NCBI RefSeq assembly: GCF_051014685.1
Contig: NW_027479055.1
Span: 124,001-188,000, forward strand
Source: Ptiloglossa arizonensis
Taxonomy: Eukaryota; Arthropoda; Insecta; Hymenoptera; Colletidae
Length of the DNA stretch: 64,000 nucleotides
Direction: 5' to 3'
Part shown: in pieces, positions 51,020 through 64,000 of the stretch
Layout of the letters: every line of letters starts with the position of its first letter
Numbering within the stretch: position 1 is the stretch's first letter
The notes under the pieces: generated by a model
What the model was told of the DNA's origin: nothing
The model's database searches: none
Seen by the model: only the letters and a program-made list of their open reading frames with translations
Translations under genes and position numbers: made by a program

Positions 51020-54000
51020 CTTTCAGATGCATCAGAAATCTTGCGGATTGGTCAATCCGTTCGCGAGATATGGCAGTTTGGATGTAAGAAACGCTTGAGA
51101 AACTCAAAATTTTCGCAGTTCTGATGCTCGAAACGATTAACCAGAACGGCCTAGGGGAAAAGTACGCATACCGTTGTAATCGGGCGAGTTTCTACTTTCA
51201 GATGCATCAGAAATTTTGCGGATTGGTCAGTCCGTTCGCGAGATATGGCAGTTTGGAAGTAAGAAACGCTTGAGAAACTCAAAATTTTCGCAGTTCTGAT
51301 GCTCGAAACGATTAACTAGAACGGCCTAGTGGAAAAGTACGCATACCGTTGTAATCGGGCGAGTTTCTACTTTCAGATGCAACAGAAATTTTGCGGATTG
51401 GTCAATCCGTTCGCGAGATATGGCGGTTTGGAAGTAAGAAACGCTGGAGAAACTCAAAATTTTCGCAGTTCTGATGCTCGAAACGAATAACTAGAACGGC
51501 CTAGGGGAAAAGTACGCATACCGTTGTAAACGGGCGAGTTTCTACCTTCAGATGCAACAGAAATTTTGCGGATTGCTCAATCCGTTCGCGAGGTATGGCA
51601 ATTTGGAAGTAAGAAACGCTTGAAAAACTCAAAATTTTCGCAGTTCTGATGCTCGAAACGATTAACCAGAACGGCCTAGGGGAAAAGTACGCACACCGTT
51701 GTAATCGGGCGAGTTTCTACTTTCAGATGCAACAGAAATTTTGCGGATTGGTCAATCCGTTCGTGAGATATGGCGGTTTGGAAGTAAGAAACGCTTGAGA
51801 AACTCAAAATTTTCGCAGTTCTGATGCTCGAAACGAATAACTAGAACGGCCTACGGGAAAAGTACGCATACCGTTGTAAACGGGCGAGTTTCTACCTTCA
51901 GATGCAACAGAAATTTTGCGGATTGCTCAATCCGTTCGCGAGGTATGGCAATTTGGAAGTAAGAAACGCTTGAAAAACTCAAAATTTTCGCAGTTCTGAT
52001 GCTCGAAACGAATAACTAGAACGGACTAGGGGAAAAGTACGCATACCGTTGTAATCGGGCGAGTTTCTACTTTCAGATGCAACAGAAATTTTGCGGATTG
52101 CTCAATCCGTTCGCGAGGTATGGCAGTTTGGAAGTAAGAAACGCTTGAGAAACTCAAAATTTTCGCAGTTCTGATGCTGGACAAGCATAACTAGAACGGT
52201 CTAGGGGAAAAGTACGCATACCGTTGTAATCGGGCGACTTTCTACTTTCAGATGCAACAGAAATTTTGCGGATTAGTCAATCCGTTCGCCAGATATGGCA
52301 GTTTGGAGGTAAGAAACGCTTGAGAAACTCAAAATTTTCGCAGTTCTGATGCTCGACAAGCATAACTAGAACGTTCTAGGGGAAAAGTACGCATACCGTT
52401 GTAATCGGGCGACTTTCTACTTTCAGATGCATCAGAAATTTTGCGGATTGGTCAATCCGTTCGCGAGATATGGCAGTTTGGAAGTAAGAAACGCTTGAGA
52501 AACTCAAAATTTTCGCAGTTCTGATGCTCGAAACGATTAACTAGAACGGCCTAGGGGAAAAGTACGCATACCGTTGTAATCGGGCGAGATTCTACTTTCA
52601 GATGCAACAGAAATTTTGCGGATTGGTCAATCCGTTCGCGAGATATGGCGGTTTGGAAGTAAGAAACGCTTTAGAAACTCAAAATTTTCGCAGTTCTGAT
52701 GCTCGAAACGAATAACTAGAACGGCCTAGGGGAAAAGTACGCATACCGTTGTAATCGGGCGAGTTTCTACTTTCAGATGCATCAGAAATTTTGCGGATTG
52801 GTCAATCCGTTCGCGAGATATGGCAGTTTGGATGTAAGAAACGCTTGAGAAACTCAAAATTTTCGCAGTTCTGATGCTCGAAACGATTAACTACAACGGC
52901 CTAGGGGAAAAGTACGCATACCGTTGTAATCGGGCGAGATTCTACTTTCAGATGCAACAGAAATTTTGCGGATTGGTCAATCCGTTCGCGAGATATGGCG
53001 GTTTGGAAGTAAGAAACGCTTTAGAAACTCAAAATTTTCGCAGTTCTGATGCTCGAAACGAATAACTAGAACGGACTAGGGGAAAAGTACGCATACCGTT
53101 GTAATCGGGCGAGTTTCTACTTTCAGATGCAACAGAAATTTTGCGCATTGGTCAATCCGTTCGCGAGATATGGCAGTTTGGAGGTAAGAAACGCTTGAGA
53201 AACTCAAAATTTTCGCAGTTCTGATGCTCGAAACGAATAACAAGAACGGTCTAGGGGAAAAGTACGCATACCGTTGTAATCGGGCGAGTTTCTACTTTCA
53301 GATGCAACAGAAATTTTGCGGATTAGTCAATCCGTTCGCGAGATATGGCAGTTTGGAGGTAAGAAACGCTTGAGAAACTCAAAATTTTCGCAGTTCTGAT
53401 GCTCGACAAGCATAACTAGACCGCTCTAGGGGAAAAGTACCCTTACCGTTGTAATCGGGCGAGTTTCTACTTTCAGATGCAACAGAAATTTTGCGGATTG
53501 GTCAATCCGTTCGCGAGATATGGCAGTTTGGATGTAAGAAACGGTTGAGAAACTCAAAATTTTCACAGTTCTGATGCTCGAAACGAATAACCAGAACGGC
53601 CTAGGGGAAAAGTACGCATACCGTTGTAATCGGGCGAGTTTCTACTTTCAGATGCAACAGAAATTTTGCGGATTGGTCAATCCGTTCGCGAGATATGGCA
53701 GTTTGGAAGTAAGAAACGCTTGAGAAACTCAAAATTTTCGCAGTTCTGATGCTCGAAACGATTAACTAGAACGGCCTAGGGGAAAAGTACGCATACCGCT
53801 GTAATCGGGCGAGTTTCTACTTTCAGATGCAACAGAAATTTTGCGGATTGGTCAATCCGTTCGCGAGATATGGCGGTTTGGAAGTAAGAAACGCTTTAGA
53901 AACTCAAAATTTTCGCAGTTCTGATGCTCGAAACGAATAACTAGAACGGACTAGGGGAAAAGTACGCATACCGTTGTAATCGGGCGAGTTTCTACTTTCA

Positions 54001-55742
54001 GATGCAACAGAAATTTTGCGCATTGGTCAATCCGTTCGCGAGATATGGCAGTTTGGATGTAAGAAACGCTTGAGAAACTCAAAATTTTCGCAGTTCTGAT
54101 GCTCGAAACGAATAACAAGAACGGCCTAGGGGAAAAGGACGCATACCGTTGTAATCGGGCGAGTTTCTACTTTCAGATGCAACAGAAATTTTGCGGATTA
54201 GTCAATCCGTTCGCGAGATATGGCAGTTTGGAGGTAAGAAACGCTTGAGAAACTCAAAATTTTCGCAGTTCTGATGCTCGACAAGCATATCTAGACCGTT
54301 CTAGGGGAAAAGCACGCATACCGTTGTAATCGGGCGACTTTCTACTTTCAGATGCAACAGAAATTTTGCGGATTGGTCAATCCGTTCGCGAGATATGGCA
54401 GTTTGGAGGTAAGAAACGGTTGAGAAACTCAAAATTTTCACAGTTCTGATGCTCGAAACGAATAACCAGAACGGCCTAGGGGAAAAGTACGCATACCGTT
54501 GTAATCGGGCGAGTTTCTACTTTCAGATGCAACAGAAATTTTGCGGATTGGTCAATCCGTTCGCGAGATATGGCGGTTTGGAAGTAAGAAACGCTTGAGA
54601 AACTCAAAATTTTCGCAGTTCTGATGCTCGAAACGAATAACTAGAACGGCCTAGGGGAAAAGTACGCATACCGTTGTAAACGGGCGAGTTTCTGCCTTCA
54701 GATGCAACAGAAATTTTGCGGATTGCTCAATCCGTTCGCGAGGTATGGCAATTTGGAGGTAAGAAACGCTTGAGAAACACAAAATTTTCGCAGTTCTGAT
54801 GCTCGAAACGATTAACTAGAACGGCCTAGGGGAAAAGTACGCATACCTTTGTAATCGGGCGAGTTTCTACTTTCAGATGCAACAGAAATTTTGCGGATTG
54901 GTCAATCCGTTCGCGAGATATGGCGGTTTGGAAGTAAGAAACGCTTGAGAAACTCAAAATTTTCGCAGTTCTGATGCTCGACAAGCATAACTAGAACGTT
55001 CTAGGGGAAATGTACGCATACCGTTGTAATGGGGCGAGTTTCTACTTTCAGATGCATCAGAAATTTTGCGGATTGGTCAATCCGTTCGCGAGATATGGCA
55101 GTTTGGAAGTAAGAAACGCTTGAGAAACTCAAAATTTTCGCAGTTCTGATGCTCGAAACGATTAACTAGAACGGACTAGGGGAAAAGTACGCATACCGTT
55201 GTAATCGGGCGAGTTTCTACTTTCAGATGCAACAGAAATTTTGCGGATTGGTCAATCCGTTCGCGAGATATGGCAGTTTGTAGGTAAGAAACGCTTGAGA
55301 AACTCAACATTTTCGCAGTTCTGATGCTCGAAACGAATAACTAGAACGGCCTAGGGGAAAAGTAGGCATACCGTTGTAATCGGGCGAGTTTGTACTTTCA
55401 GATGCAACAGAAATTTTGCGGATTGGTCAATCCGTTCGCGAGATATGGCAGTTTGGAGGTAAGAAACGCTTGAGAAACTCAACATTTTCGCAGTTCTGAT
55501 GCTCGAAACGAATAACTAGAACGGCCTAGGGGAAAAGTAGGCATACCGTTGTAATCGGGCGAGTTTGTACTTTCAGATGCAACAGAAATTTTGCGGATTG
55601 GTCAATCCGTTCGCGAGATATGGCAGTTTGGAGGTAAGAAACACTTGAGAAACACAAAATTTGCGCAGTTCTGATGCTCGAAACGAATAACTAGAGCGGC
55701 CTAGGGGAAAAGTACGCATACCGTTGTAATCGGGCGAGTTTC

Positions 55743-55749
55743 TATTATA
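55743..55749 (+). other. Second 5-bp TA-NNN-TA scar, copy 3
   Basis: Same scar, 4730 bp (27 x 175 + 5) after copy 2, in a monomer that also shares ACACTTGAGAAACAC just upstream and GCATCAG just downstream. One neighbouring difference (AATTTTGCGG versus AATCTTGCGG) separates it from the other two. Confidence 0.55.
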
Positions 55750-58700
55750 CTTTCAGATGCATCAGAAATTTTGCGGATTGGTCAATCCGTTCGCGAGATA
55801 TGGCAGTTTGGATGTAAGAAACGCTTGAGAAACTCCAAATTTTCGCAGTTCTGATGCTCGACAAGCATAACTAGAACGTTCTAGGGGAAAAGTACGCATA
55901 CCGTTGTAATCGGGCGACTTTCTACTTTCAGATGCAACAGAAATTTTGCGGATTGCTCAATCCGTTCGCGAGGTATGGCAATTTGGAAGTAAGAAACGCT
56001 TGAAAAACTCAAAATTTTCGCAGTTCTGATGCTCGAAACGAATAAATAGAACGGACTAGGGGAAAAGCACGCATACCGTTGTAATCGGGCGAGTTTCTAC
56101 TTTCAGATGCAACAGAAATTTTGAGGATTGGTCAATCCGTTCGCGAGATATGGCAGTTTGGAGGTAAGAAACGCTTGAGAAACTCAAAATTTTCGCAGTT
56201 CTGATGCTCGACAAGCATAACTAGAACGTTCTAGGGGAAAAGTACGCATACCGTTGTAATCGGGCGACTTTCTACTTTCAGATGCAACAGAAATTTTGAG
56301 GATTGGTCAATCCGTTCGCGAGATATGGCAGTTTGGAGGTAAGAAACGCTTGAGAAACTCCAAATTTTCGCAGTTCTGATGCTCGACAAGCATAACTAGA
56401 ACGTTCTAGGGGAAAAGTACGCATACCGTTGTAATCGGGCGACTTTCTACTTTCAGATGCAACAGAAATTTTGCGGATTGGTCAATCCGTTCGCGAGATA
56501 TGGCAGTTTGGAGGTAAGAAACGGTTGAGAAACTCAAAATTTTCACAGTTCTGATGCTCGAAACGAATAACCAGAACGGCCTAGGGGAAAAGTACGCATA
56601 CCGTTGTAATCGGGCGAGTTTGTACTTTCAGATGCAACAGAAATTTTGCGGATTGGTCAATCCGTTCGCCAGATATGGCAGTTTGGAAGTATGAAACACT
56701 TGAGAAACACAAAATTTTAGCAGTTCTGATGCTCGAAACGAATAACTAGAGCGGCCTAGGGGAAAAGTACGCATACCGTTGTAATCGGGCGACTTTCTAC
56801 TTTCAGATGCATCAGAAATTTTGCGGATTGGTCAATCCGTTCGCGAGATATGGCAGTTTGGAAGTAAGAAACGCTTGAGAAACTCAAAATTTTCGCAGTT
56901 CTGATGCTCGAAACGATTAACCAGAGCGGCCTAGGGGAAAAGTACGCATACCGTTGTAATCGGGCGACTTTCTACTTTCAGATGCAACAGAAATTTTGCG
57001 GATTAGTCAATCCGTTCGCGAGATATGGCAGTTTGGAGGTAAGAAACGCTTGAGAAACTCAAAATTTTCGCCGTTCTGTTGCTCGACCAGCATAACTAGA
57101 ACGTTCTAGGGGAAAAGTACGCATACCGTTGTAATCGGGCGACTTTCTACTTTCAGATGCAACAGAAATTTTGCGGATTGGTCAATCCGTTTGCGAGATA
57201 TGGCAGTTTGGAGGTAAGAAACGCTTGAGAAACTCAAAATTTTCGCAGTTCTGATGCTCGAAACGATTAACCAGAACGGCCTAGGGGAATAGTACGCATA
57301 CCGTTGTAAACGGGCGAGTTTCTACCTTCAGATGCAACAGAAATTTTGCGGATTGCTCAATCCGTTCGCGAGGTATGGCAATTTGGAAGTAAGAAACGCT
57401 TGAAAAACTCAAAATTTTCGCAGTTCTGATGCTCGAAACGAGTAACTAGAACGGACTAGGGGAAAAGTACGCATACCGTTGTAATCGGGCGAGTTTCTAC
57501 TTTCAGATGCAACAGAAATTTTGCGGATTGGTCAATCCGTTCGCGAGATATGGCAGTTTGGAGGTAAGAAATGCTTGAGAAACTCAAAATTTTCGCAGTT
57601 CTGATGCTCGACAAGCATAACTAGAACGTTCTAGGGGAAAAGTACGCATACCGTTGTAATCGGGCGACTTTCTACTTTCAGATGCATCAGAAATTTTTCG
57701 GATTGGTCAATCCGTTCGCGAGATATGGCAGTTTGGAAGTAAGAAACGCTTGAGAAACTCAAAATTTTCGCAGTTCTGATGCTCGAAACGATTAACTAGA
57801 ACGGCCTAGGGGAAAAGTACGCATACCGTTGTAATCGGGCGAGTTTCTACTTTCAGATACAACAGAAATTTTGCGGATTGGTCAATCCGTTCGCGAGATA
57901 TGGCGGTTTGGAAGTAAGAAACGCTTGAGAAACTCAAAATTTTCGCAGTTCTGATGCTCGAAACGAATAACTAGAACGGCCTAGGGGAAAAGTACGCATA
58001 CCGTTGTAATCGGGCGAGTTTCTACTTTCAGATGCAACAGAAATTTTGCGGATTGGTCAATCCGTTCGCGAGATATGGCAGTTTGTAGGTAAGAAACGCT
58101 TGAGAAACTCAACATTTTCGCAGTTCTGTTGCTCGAAACGAATAACTAGAGCGGCCTAGGGGAAAAGTACGCATACCGTTGTAATCGGGCGAGTTTCTAC
58201 TTTCAGATGCATCAGAAATTTTGCGGATTGGTCAATCCGTTCGCGAGATATGGCAGTTTGGAAGTAAGAAACGCTTGAGAAACTCAAAATTTTCGCAGTT
58301 CTGATGCTCGAAACGATTAACCAGAACGGCCTAGGGGAAAAGTACGCATAACGTTGTAATCGGGCGAGTTTCTACCTTCAGATGCATCAGAAATTTTGCG
58401 GATTGGTCTATCCGTTCGCGAGATATGGCAGTTTGGAAGTAAGAAACGCTTGAGAAACTCAAAATTTTCGCAGTTCTGATGCTCGAAACGATTAACTAGA
58501 ACGGCCTAGGGGAAAAGTACGCATACCGTTGTAATCGGGCGAGTTTCTACTTTCAGATGCATCAGAAATTTTGCGGATTGGTCAATCCGTTCGCGAGATA
58601 TGGCAGTTTGGAAGTAAGAAACGCTTGAGAAACTCAAAATTTTCGCAGTTCTGATGCTCGAAACGAATAACTAGCACGGCCTAGGGGGAAAGTACGCATA

Positions 58701-59389
58701 CCGTTGTAATCGGGCGAGTTTCTACTTTCAGATGCAACAGAAATTTTGCGGATTGGTCAATCCGTTCGCGAGATATGGCAGTTTGGAGGTAAGAAATGCT
58801 TGAGAAACTCAAAATTTTCGCAGTTCTGATGCTCGACAAGCATAACTAGAACGTTCTAGGGGAAAAGTACGCATACCGTTGTAATCGGGCGACTTTCTAC
58901 TTTCAGATGCATCAGAAATTTTTCGGATTGGTCAATCCGTTCGCGAGATATGGCAGTTTGGAAGTAAGAAACGCTTGAGAAACTCAAAATTTTCGCAGTT
59001 CTGATGCTCGAAACGATTAACTAGAACGGCCTAGGGGAAAAGTACGCATACCGTTGTAATCGGGCGAGTTTCTACTTTCAGATACAACAGAAATTTTGCG
59101 GATTGGTCAATCCGTTCGCGAGATATGGCGGTTTGGAAGTAAGAAACGCTTGAGAAACGCAAAATTTTCGCAGTTCTGATGCTCGAAACGAATAACTAGA
59201 ACGGCCTAGGGGAAAAGTACGCATACCGTTGTAATCGGGCGAGTTTCTACTTTCAGATGCAACAGAAATTTTGCGGATTGGTCAATCCGTTCGCGAGATA
59301 TGGCGGTTTGGAAGTAAGAAACGCTTGAGAAACTCAAAATTTTCGCAGTTCTGATGCTCGAAACGAATAACTAGCACGGCCTAGGGGGA

Positions 59390-62300
59390 AAGTACGCATA
59401 CCGTTGTAATCGGGCGAGTTTCTACTTTCAGATGCAACAGAAATTTTGCGGATTGGTCAATCCGTTCGCGAGATATGGCAGTTTGGAGGTAAGAAACGCT
59501 TGAGAAACTCCAAATTTTCGCATTTCTGATGCTCGACAAGCATAACTAGAACGTTCTAGGGGAAAAGTACGCATACCGTTGTAATCGGGCGACTTTCTAC
59601 TTTCAGATGCAACAGAAATTTTGCGGATTGGTCAATCCGTTCGCGAGATATGGCAGTTTGGAGGTAAGAAACGGTTGAGAAACTCAAAATTTTCACAGTT
59701 CTGATGCTCGAAACGAATAACCAGAACGGCCTAGGGGAAAAGTACGCATACCGTTGTAATCGGGCGAGTTTGTACTTTCAGATGCAACAGAAATTTTGCG
59801 GATTGGTCAATCCGTTCGCGAGATATGGCAGTTTGGAAGTATGAAACACTTGAGAAACACAAAATTTTCGCAGTTCTGATGCTCGAAACGAATAACTAGA
59901 GCGGCCTAGGGGAAAAGTACGCATACCGTTGTAATCGGGCGAGTTTCTACTTTCAGATGCATCAGAAATTTTGCGGATTGGTCAGTCCGTTCGCGAGATA
60001 TGGCAGTTTGGAAGTAAGAAACGCTTGAGAAACTCAAAATTTTCGCAGTTCTGATGCTCGAAACGATTAACTAGAACGGCCTAGGGGAAAAGTACGCATA
60101 CCGTTGATATCGGGTGAGTTTCTACTTTCAGATGCAACAGAAATTTTGCGGATTAGTCAATCCGTTCGCGAGATATGGCAGTTTGGAGGTAAGAAACGCT
60201 TGAGAAACTCAAAATTTTCGCAGTTCTGATGCTCGACCAGCATAACTAGAACGTTCTAGGGGAAAAGTACGAATACCGTTGTAATCGGGCGACTTTCTAC
60301 TTTCAGATGCAACAGAAATTTTGCGGATTGGTCAATCCGTTTGCGAGATATGGCAGTTTGGAGGTAAGAAACGTTTGAGAAACTCAAAATTTTCACAGTT
60401 CTGATGCTCGAAACGAATAACCAGAACGGCCTAGGGGAAAAGTACGCATACCGTTGTAATCGGGCGAGTTTCTACTTTCAGATGCAACAGAAATTTTGCG
60501 GATTGGTCAATCCGTTCGCGAGATATGGCAGTTTGGAAGTATGAAACACTTGAGAAACACAAAATTTTCGCAGTTCTGATGCCCGAAACGAATAACTAGA
60601 GAGGCCTAGGGGAAAAGTACGCATACCGTTGTAATCGGGCGAGTTTCTACTTTCAGATGCATCAGAAATTTTGCGGATTGGTCATTCCGTTCGCGAGATA
60701 TGGCAGTTTGAAAGTAAGAAACGCTTGAGAAACTCAAAATTTTCGCAGTTCTGATGCTCGAAACGATTAACCAGAACGGCCTAGGGGAAAAGTACGCATA
60801 CCGTTGTAAACGGGCGAGTTTCTACCTTCAGATGCAACAGAAATTTTGCGGATTGCTCAATCCGTTCGCGAGGTATGGCAATTTGGAAGTAAGAAACGCT
60901 TGAAAAACTCAAAATTTTCGCAGTTCTGATGCTCGAAACGAATAACTAGAACGGACTAGGGGAAAAGTACGCATACCGTTGTAATCGGGCGAGTTTCTAC
61001 TTTCAGATGCAACAGAAATTTTGCGGATTGGTCAATCCGTTCGCGAGATATGGCAGTTTGGAGGTAAGAAATGCTTGAGAAACTCAAAATTTTCGCAGTT
61101 CTGATGCTCGACAAGCATAACTAGAACGTTCTAGGGGAAAAGTACGCTTACCGTTGTAATCGGGCGACTTTCTACTTTCAGATGCATCAGAAATTTTGCG
61201 GATTGGTCAATCCGTTCGCGAGATATGGCAGTTTGTAGGTAAGAAACGCTTGAGAAACTCAACATTTTCGCAGTTCTGTTGCTCGAAACGAATAACTAGA
61301 GCGGCCTAGGGGAAAAGTACGCATACCGTTGTAATCGGGCGAGTTTCTACTTTCAGATGCATTAGAAATTTTGCGGATTGGTCAATCCGTTCGCGAGATA
61401 TGGCGGTTTGGAAGTAAGAAACGCTTGAGAAACTCAAAATTTTCGCAGTTCTGATGCTCGAAACGAATAACTAGAACGGCCTAGGGGGAAAGTACGCATA
61501 CCGTTGTAATCGGGCGAGTTTCTACTTTCAGATGCAACAGAAATTTTGCGGATTGGTCAATCCGTTCGCGAGATATGGCAGTTTGGAGGTAAGAAATGCT
61601 TGAGAAACTCAAAATTTTCGCAGTTCTGATGCTCGACAAGCATAACTAGAACGTTCTAGGGGAAAAGTACGCTTACGGTTGTAATCGGGCGACTTTCTAC
61701 TTTCAGATGCATCAGAAATTTTGCGGATTGGTCAATCCGTTCGCGAGATATGGCAGTTTGTAGGTAAGAAACGCTTGAGAAACTCAACATTTTCGCAGTT
61801 CTGTTGCTCGAAACGAATAACTAGAGCGGCCTAGGGGAAAAGTACGCATACCGTTGTAATCGGGCGAGTTTCTACTTTCAGATGCAACAGAAATTTTGCG
61901 GATTGGTCAATCCGTTCGCGAGATATGGCAGTTTGGAGGTAAGAAACGCTTGAGAAACTCCAAATTTTCGCAGTTCTGATGCTCGACAAGCATAACTAGA
62001 ACGTTCTAGGGGAAAAGTACGCATACCGTTGTAATCGGGCGACTTTCTACTTTCAGATGCAACAGAAATTTTGCGGATTGGTCAATCCGTTCGCGAGATA
62101 TGGCAGTTTGGAGGTAAGAAACGGTTGAGAAACTCAAAATTTTCACAGTTCTGATGCTCGAAACGAATAACCAGAACGGCCTAGGGGAAAAGTACGCATA
62201 CCGTTGTAATCGGGCGAGTTTCTACTTTCAGATGCAACAGAAATTTTGCGGATTGGTCAATCCGTTCGCGAGATATGGCAGTTTGGAAGTATGAAACACT

Positions 62301-63130
62301 TGAGAAACACAAAATTTTCGCAGTTCTGATGCTCGAAACGAATAACTAGAGCGGCCTAGGGGAAAAGTACGCATACCGTTGTAATCGGGCGAGTTTCTAC
62401 TTTCAGATGCATCAGAAATTTTGCGGATTGGTCAATCCGTTCGCGAGATATGGCAGTTTGGAAGTAAGAAACGCTTGAGAAACTCAAAATTTTCGCAGTT
62501 CTGATGCTCGAAACGATTAACTAGAACGGCCTAGGGGAAAAGTACGCATACCGTTGATATCGGGTGAGTTTCTACTTTCAGATGCAACAAAAATTTTGCG
62601 GATTAGTCAATCCGTTCTCGAGATATGGCAGTTTGGAGGTAAGAAACGCTTGAGAAACTCAAAATTTTCGCAGTTCTGATGCTCGACCAGCATAACTAGA
62701 ACGTTCTAGGGGAAAAGTACGCATACCGTTGTAATCGGGCGACTTTCTACTTTCAGATGCAACAGAAATTTTGCGGATTGGTCAATCCGTTCGCGAGATA
62801 TGGCAGTTTGGAGGTAGGAAACGGTTGAGAAACTCAAAATTTTCACAGTTCTGATGCTCGAAACGAATAACCAGAACGGCCTAGGGGAAAAGTACGCATA
62901 CCGTTGTAATCGGGCGAGTTTCTACTTTCAGATGCAACAGAAATTTTGCGGATTGGTCAACCCGTTCGCGAGATATGGCAGTTTGGAAGTATGAAACACT
63001 TGAGAAACACAAAATTTTCGCAGTTCTGATGCCCGAAACGAATAACTAGAGCGGCCTAGGGGAAAAGTACGCATACCGTTGTAATCGGGCGAGTTTCTAC
63101 TTTCAGATGCATCAGAAATTTTGCGGATTG
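59390..63130 (+). repeat. 2450-bp higher-order unit (14-mer), one and a partial copy
   Basis: Markers CTCCAAATTTTCGC (59508 and 61958), GTTGATATCGGGTGAG (60103 and 62553) and GATGCCCGAAACG (near 60580 and 63030) repeat exactly 2450 bp apart. The second copy ends near 63130, where the flanking monomer changes to the AAATGCTTGAG type. Confidence 0.83.
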
Positions 63131-64000
63131 GTCAATCCGTTCGCGAGATATGGCAGTTTGGAGGTAAGAAATGCTTGAGAAACTCAAAATTTTCGCAGTT
63201 CTGATGCTCGACAAGCATAACTAGAACGTTCTAGGGGAAAAGTACGCATACCGTTGTAATCGGGCGAGTTTCTACTTTCAGATGCAACAGAAATTTTGCG
63301 GATTGGTCAATCCGTTCGCGAGATATGGCAGTTTGGAGGTAAGAAACGCTTGAGAAACTCCAAATTTTCGCAGTTCTGATGCTCGACAAGCATAACTAGA
63401 ACGTTCTAGGGGAAAAGTACGCATACCGTTGTAATCGGGCGAGTTTCTACTTTCAGATGCAACAGAAATTTTGCGGATTGGTCAATCCGTTCGCGAGATA
63501 TGGCAGTTTGGAAGTATGAAACACTTGAGAAACACAAAATTTTCGCAGTTCTGATGCTCGAAACGAATAACTAGAGCGGCCTAGGGGAAAAGTACGCATA
63601 CCGTTGTAATCGGGTGAGTTTCTACTTTCAGATGCAACAAAAATTTTGCGGATTAGTCAATCCGTTCTCGAGATATGGCAGTTTGGAGGTAAGAAACGCT
63701 TGAGAAACTCAAAATTTTCGCAGTTCTGATGCTCGACCAGCATAACTAGAACGTTCTAGGGGAAAAGTACGCATACCGGTGTAATCGGGCGACTTTCTAC
63801 TTTCAGATGCAACAGAAATTTTGCGGATTGGTCAATCCGTTCGCGAGATATGGCAGTTTGGAGGTAAGAAACGGTTGAGAAACTCAAAATTTTCACAGTT
63901 CTGATGCTCGAAACGAATAACCAGAACGGCCTAGGGGAAAAGTACGCATACCGTTGTAATCGGGCGAGTTTCTACTTTCAGATGCAACAGAAATTTTGCG

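Larger units (their letters stand above)
47846..51520 (+). repeat. 2630-bp higher-order unit (15-mer + 5 bp), one and a partial copy
   Basis: Bases from about 47846 recur from about 50476 at an offset of 2630 bp, to about 51520, where GTAATCGGG gives way to GTAAACGGG. The extra 5 bp is the TA-TTA-TA scar. Its interior, about 48960-50450, also matches 44405-45900. Confidence 0.83.
30054..64000 (+). repeat. 175-bp satellite array, right segment
   Basis: This is about 194 monomers in the same orientation as the left segment. The first ~3 kb mixes monomers related to 14.8-15.4 kb with a third copy of the mariner locus. From 33227 to about 48 kb it repeats the start of the window. From about 48 kb onward monomers carry more private substitutions (for example AAATGCTTGAG, GTTGATATCGGG, GGGGGAAAGTAC). 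Four monomers are 5 bp longer, at 32681, 48385, 51015 and 55745; otherwise the 175-bp register is kept. No coding or RNA gene is visible. The array runs past the right edge. Confidence 0.98.

Noticed and set aside
1..64000. CRISPR array or other prokaryotic repeat system
   Set aside because: The repeats are contiguous 175-bp units without unique spacers, and a eukaryotic mariner is embedded.
1..64000. tRNA, rRNA, telomeric repeat or host exon
   Set aside because: None was seen. Apart from the two transposons every stretch is assigned to the 175-bp monomer.

Overview
The window is one continuous block of eukaryotic satellite DNA with no functional host gene. A 175-bp monomer is repeated head to tail on one strand from base 1 to base 64000. 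The only non-satellite DNA is two identical 947-bp mariner-type (Tc1/mariner superfamily, DD34D) transposons, at 25883-26829 and 29107-30053. Both have 27-bp terminal inverted repeats, a TA target-site duplication and a transposase gene disabled by an internal deletion. The mariner type suggests an insect or other arthropod, and a homogeneous 175-bp satellite with higher-order repeats suggests centromeric or pericentromeric heterochromatin. Both are inferences; nothing here identifies the species or proves centromere function.

Layout: (1) 1-25882, about 148 monomers in nested tandem duplications of 700, 1925, 4025 and about 2974 bp. (2) 25883-30053, mariner copy 1, exactly 13 monomers, then mariner copy 2; this is a 3224-bp tandem duplication that carried the transposon with it. 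(3) 30054-33226, mixed monomers including a third paralogue of the insertion locus at 32679-32685, where the transposon is gone but a 5-bp scar remains. (4) 33227 to about 48000, a large second copy of the first ~14.5 kb, rearranged only by whole-monomer gains and losses. (5) About 48000-64000, more divergent monomers with 2630-bp and 2450-bp higher-order units and three copies of a second 5-bp scar. The array runs off both ends.

Length bookkeeping is exact. From base 1 to the monomer starting at 63867 there are 63866 bp. Removing two transposon insertions (949 bp each with the TA duplication) and four 5-bp insertions, and restoring two 1-bp deletions, leaves 61950 bp, which is 354 x 175. So nearly every net length change in the window is a transposon insertion or a transposon-like scar.

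The monomer is about 44% GC with about 13 CpG. It carries a 7-bp-arm dyad (CGGATTG-GT-CAATCCG), a CENP-B-box-like motif (TACCGTTGTAATCGGGC, 7 of 9 core positions) and two A/T tracts (AAAATTTT and AAATTTT). Some variants also carry a perfect 14-bp palindrome (CTAGAACGTTCTAG). Short open frames recur throughout the array, but they are by-products of the repeat and are not annotated as genes.
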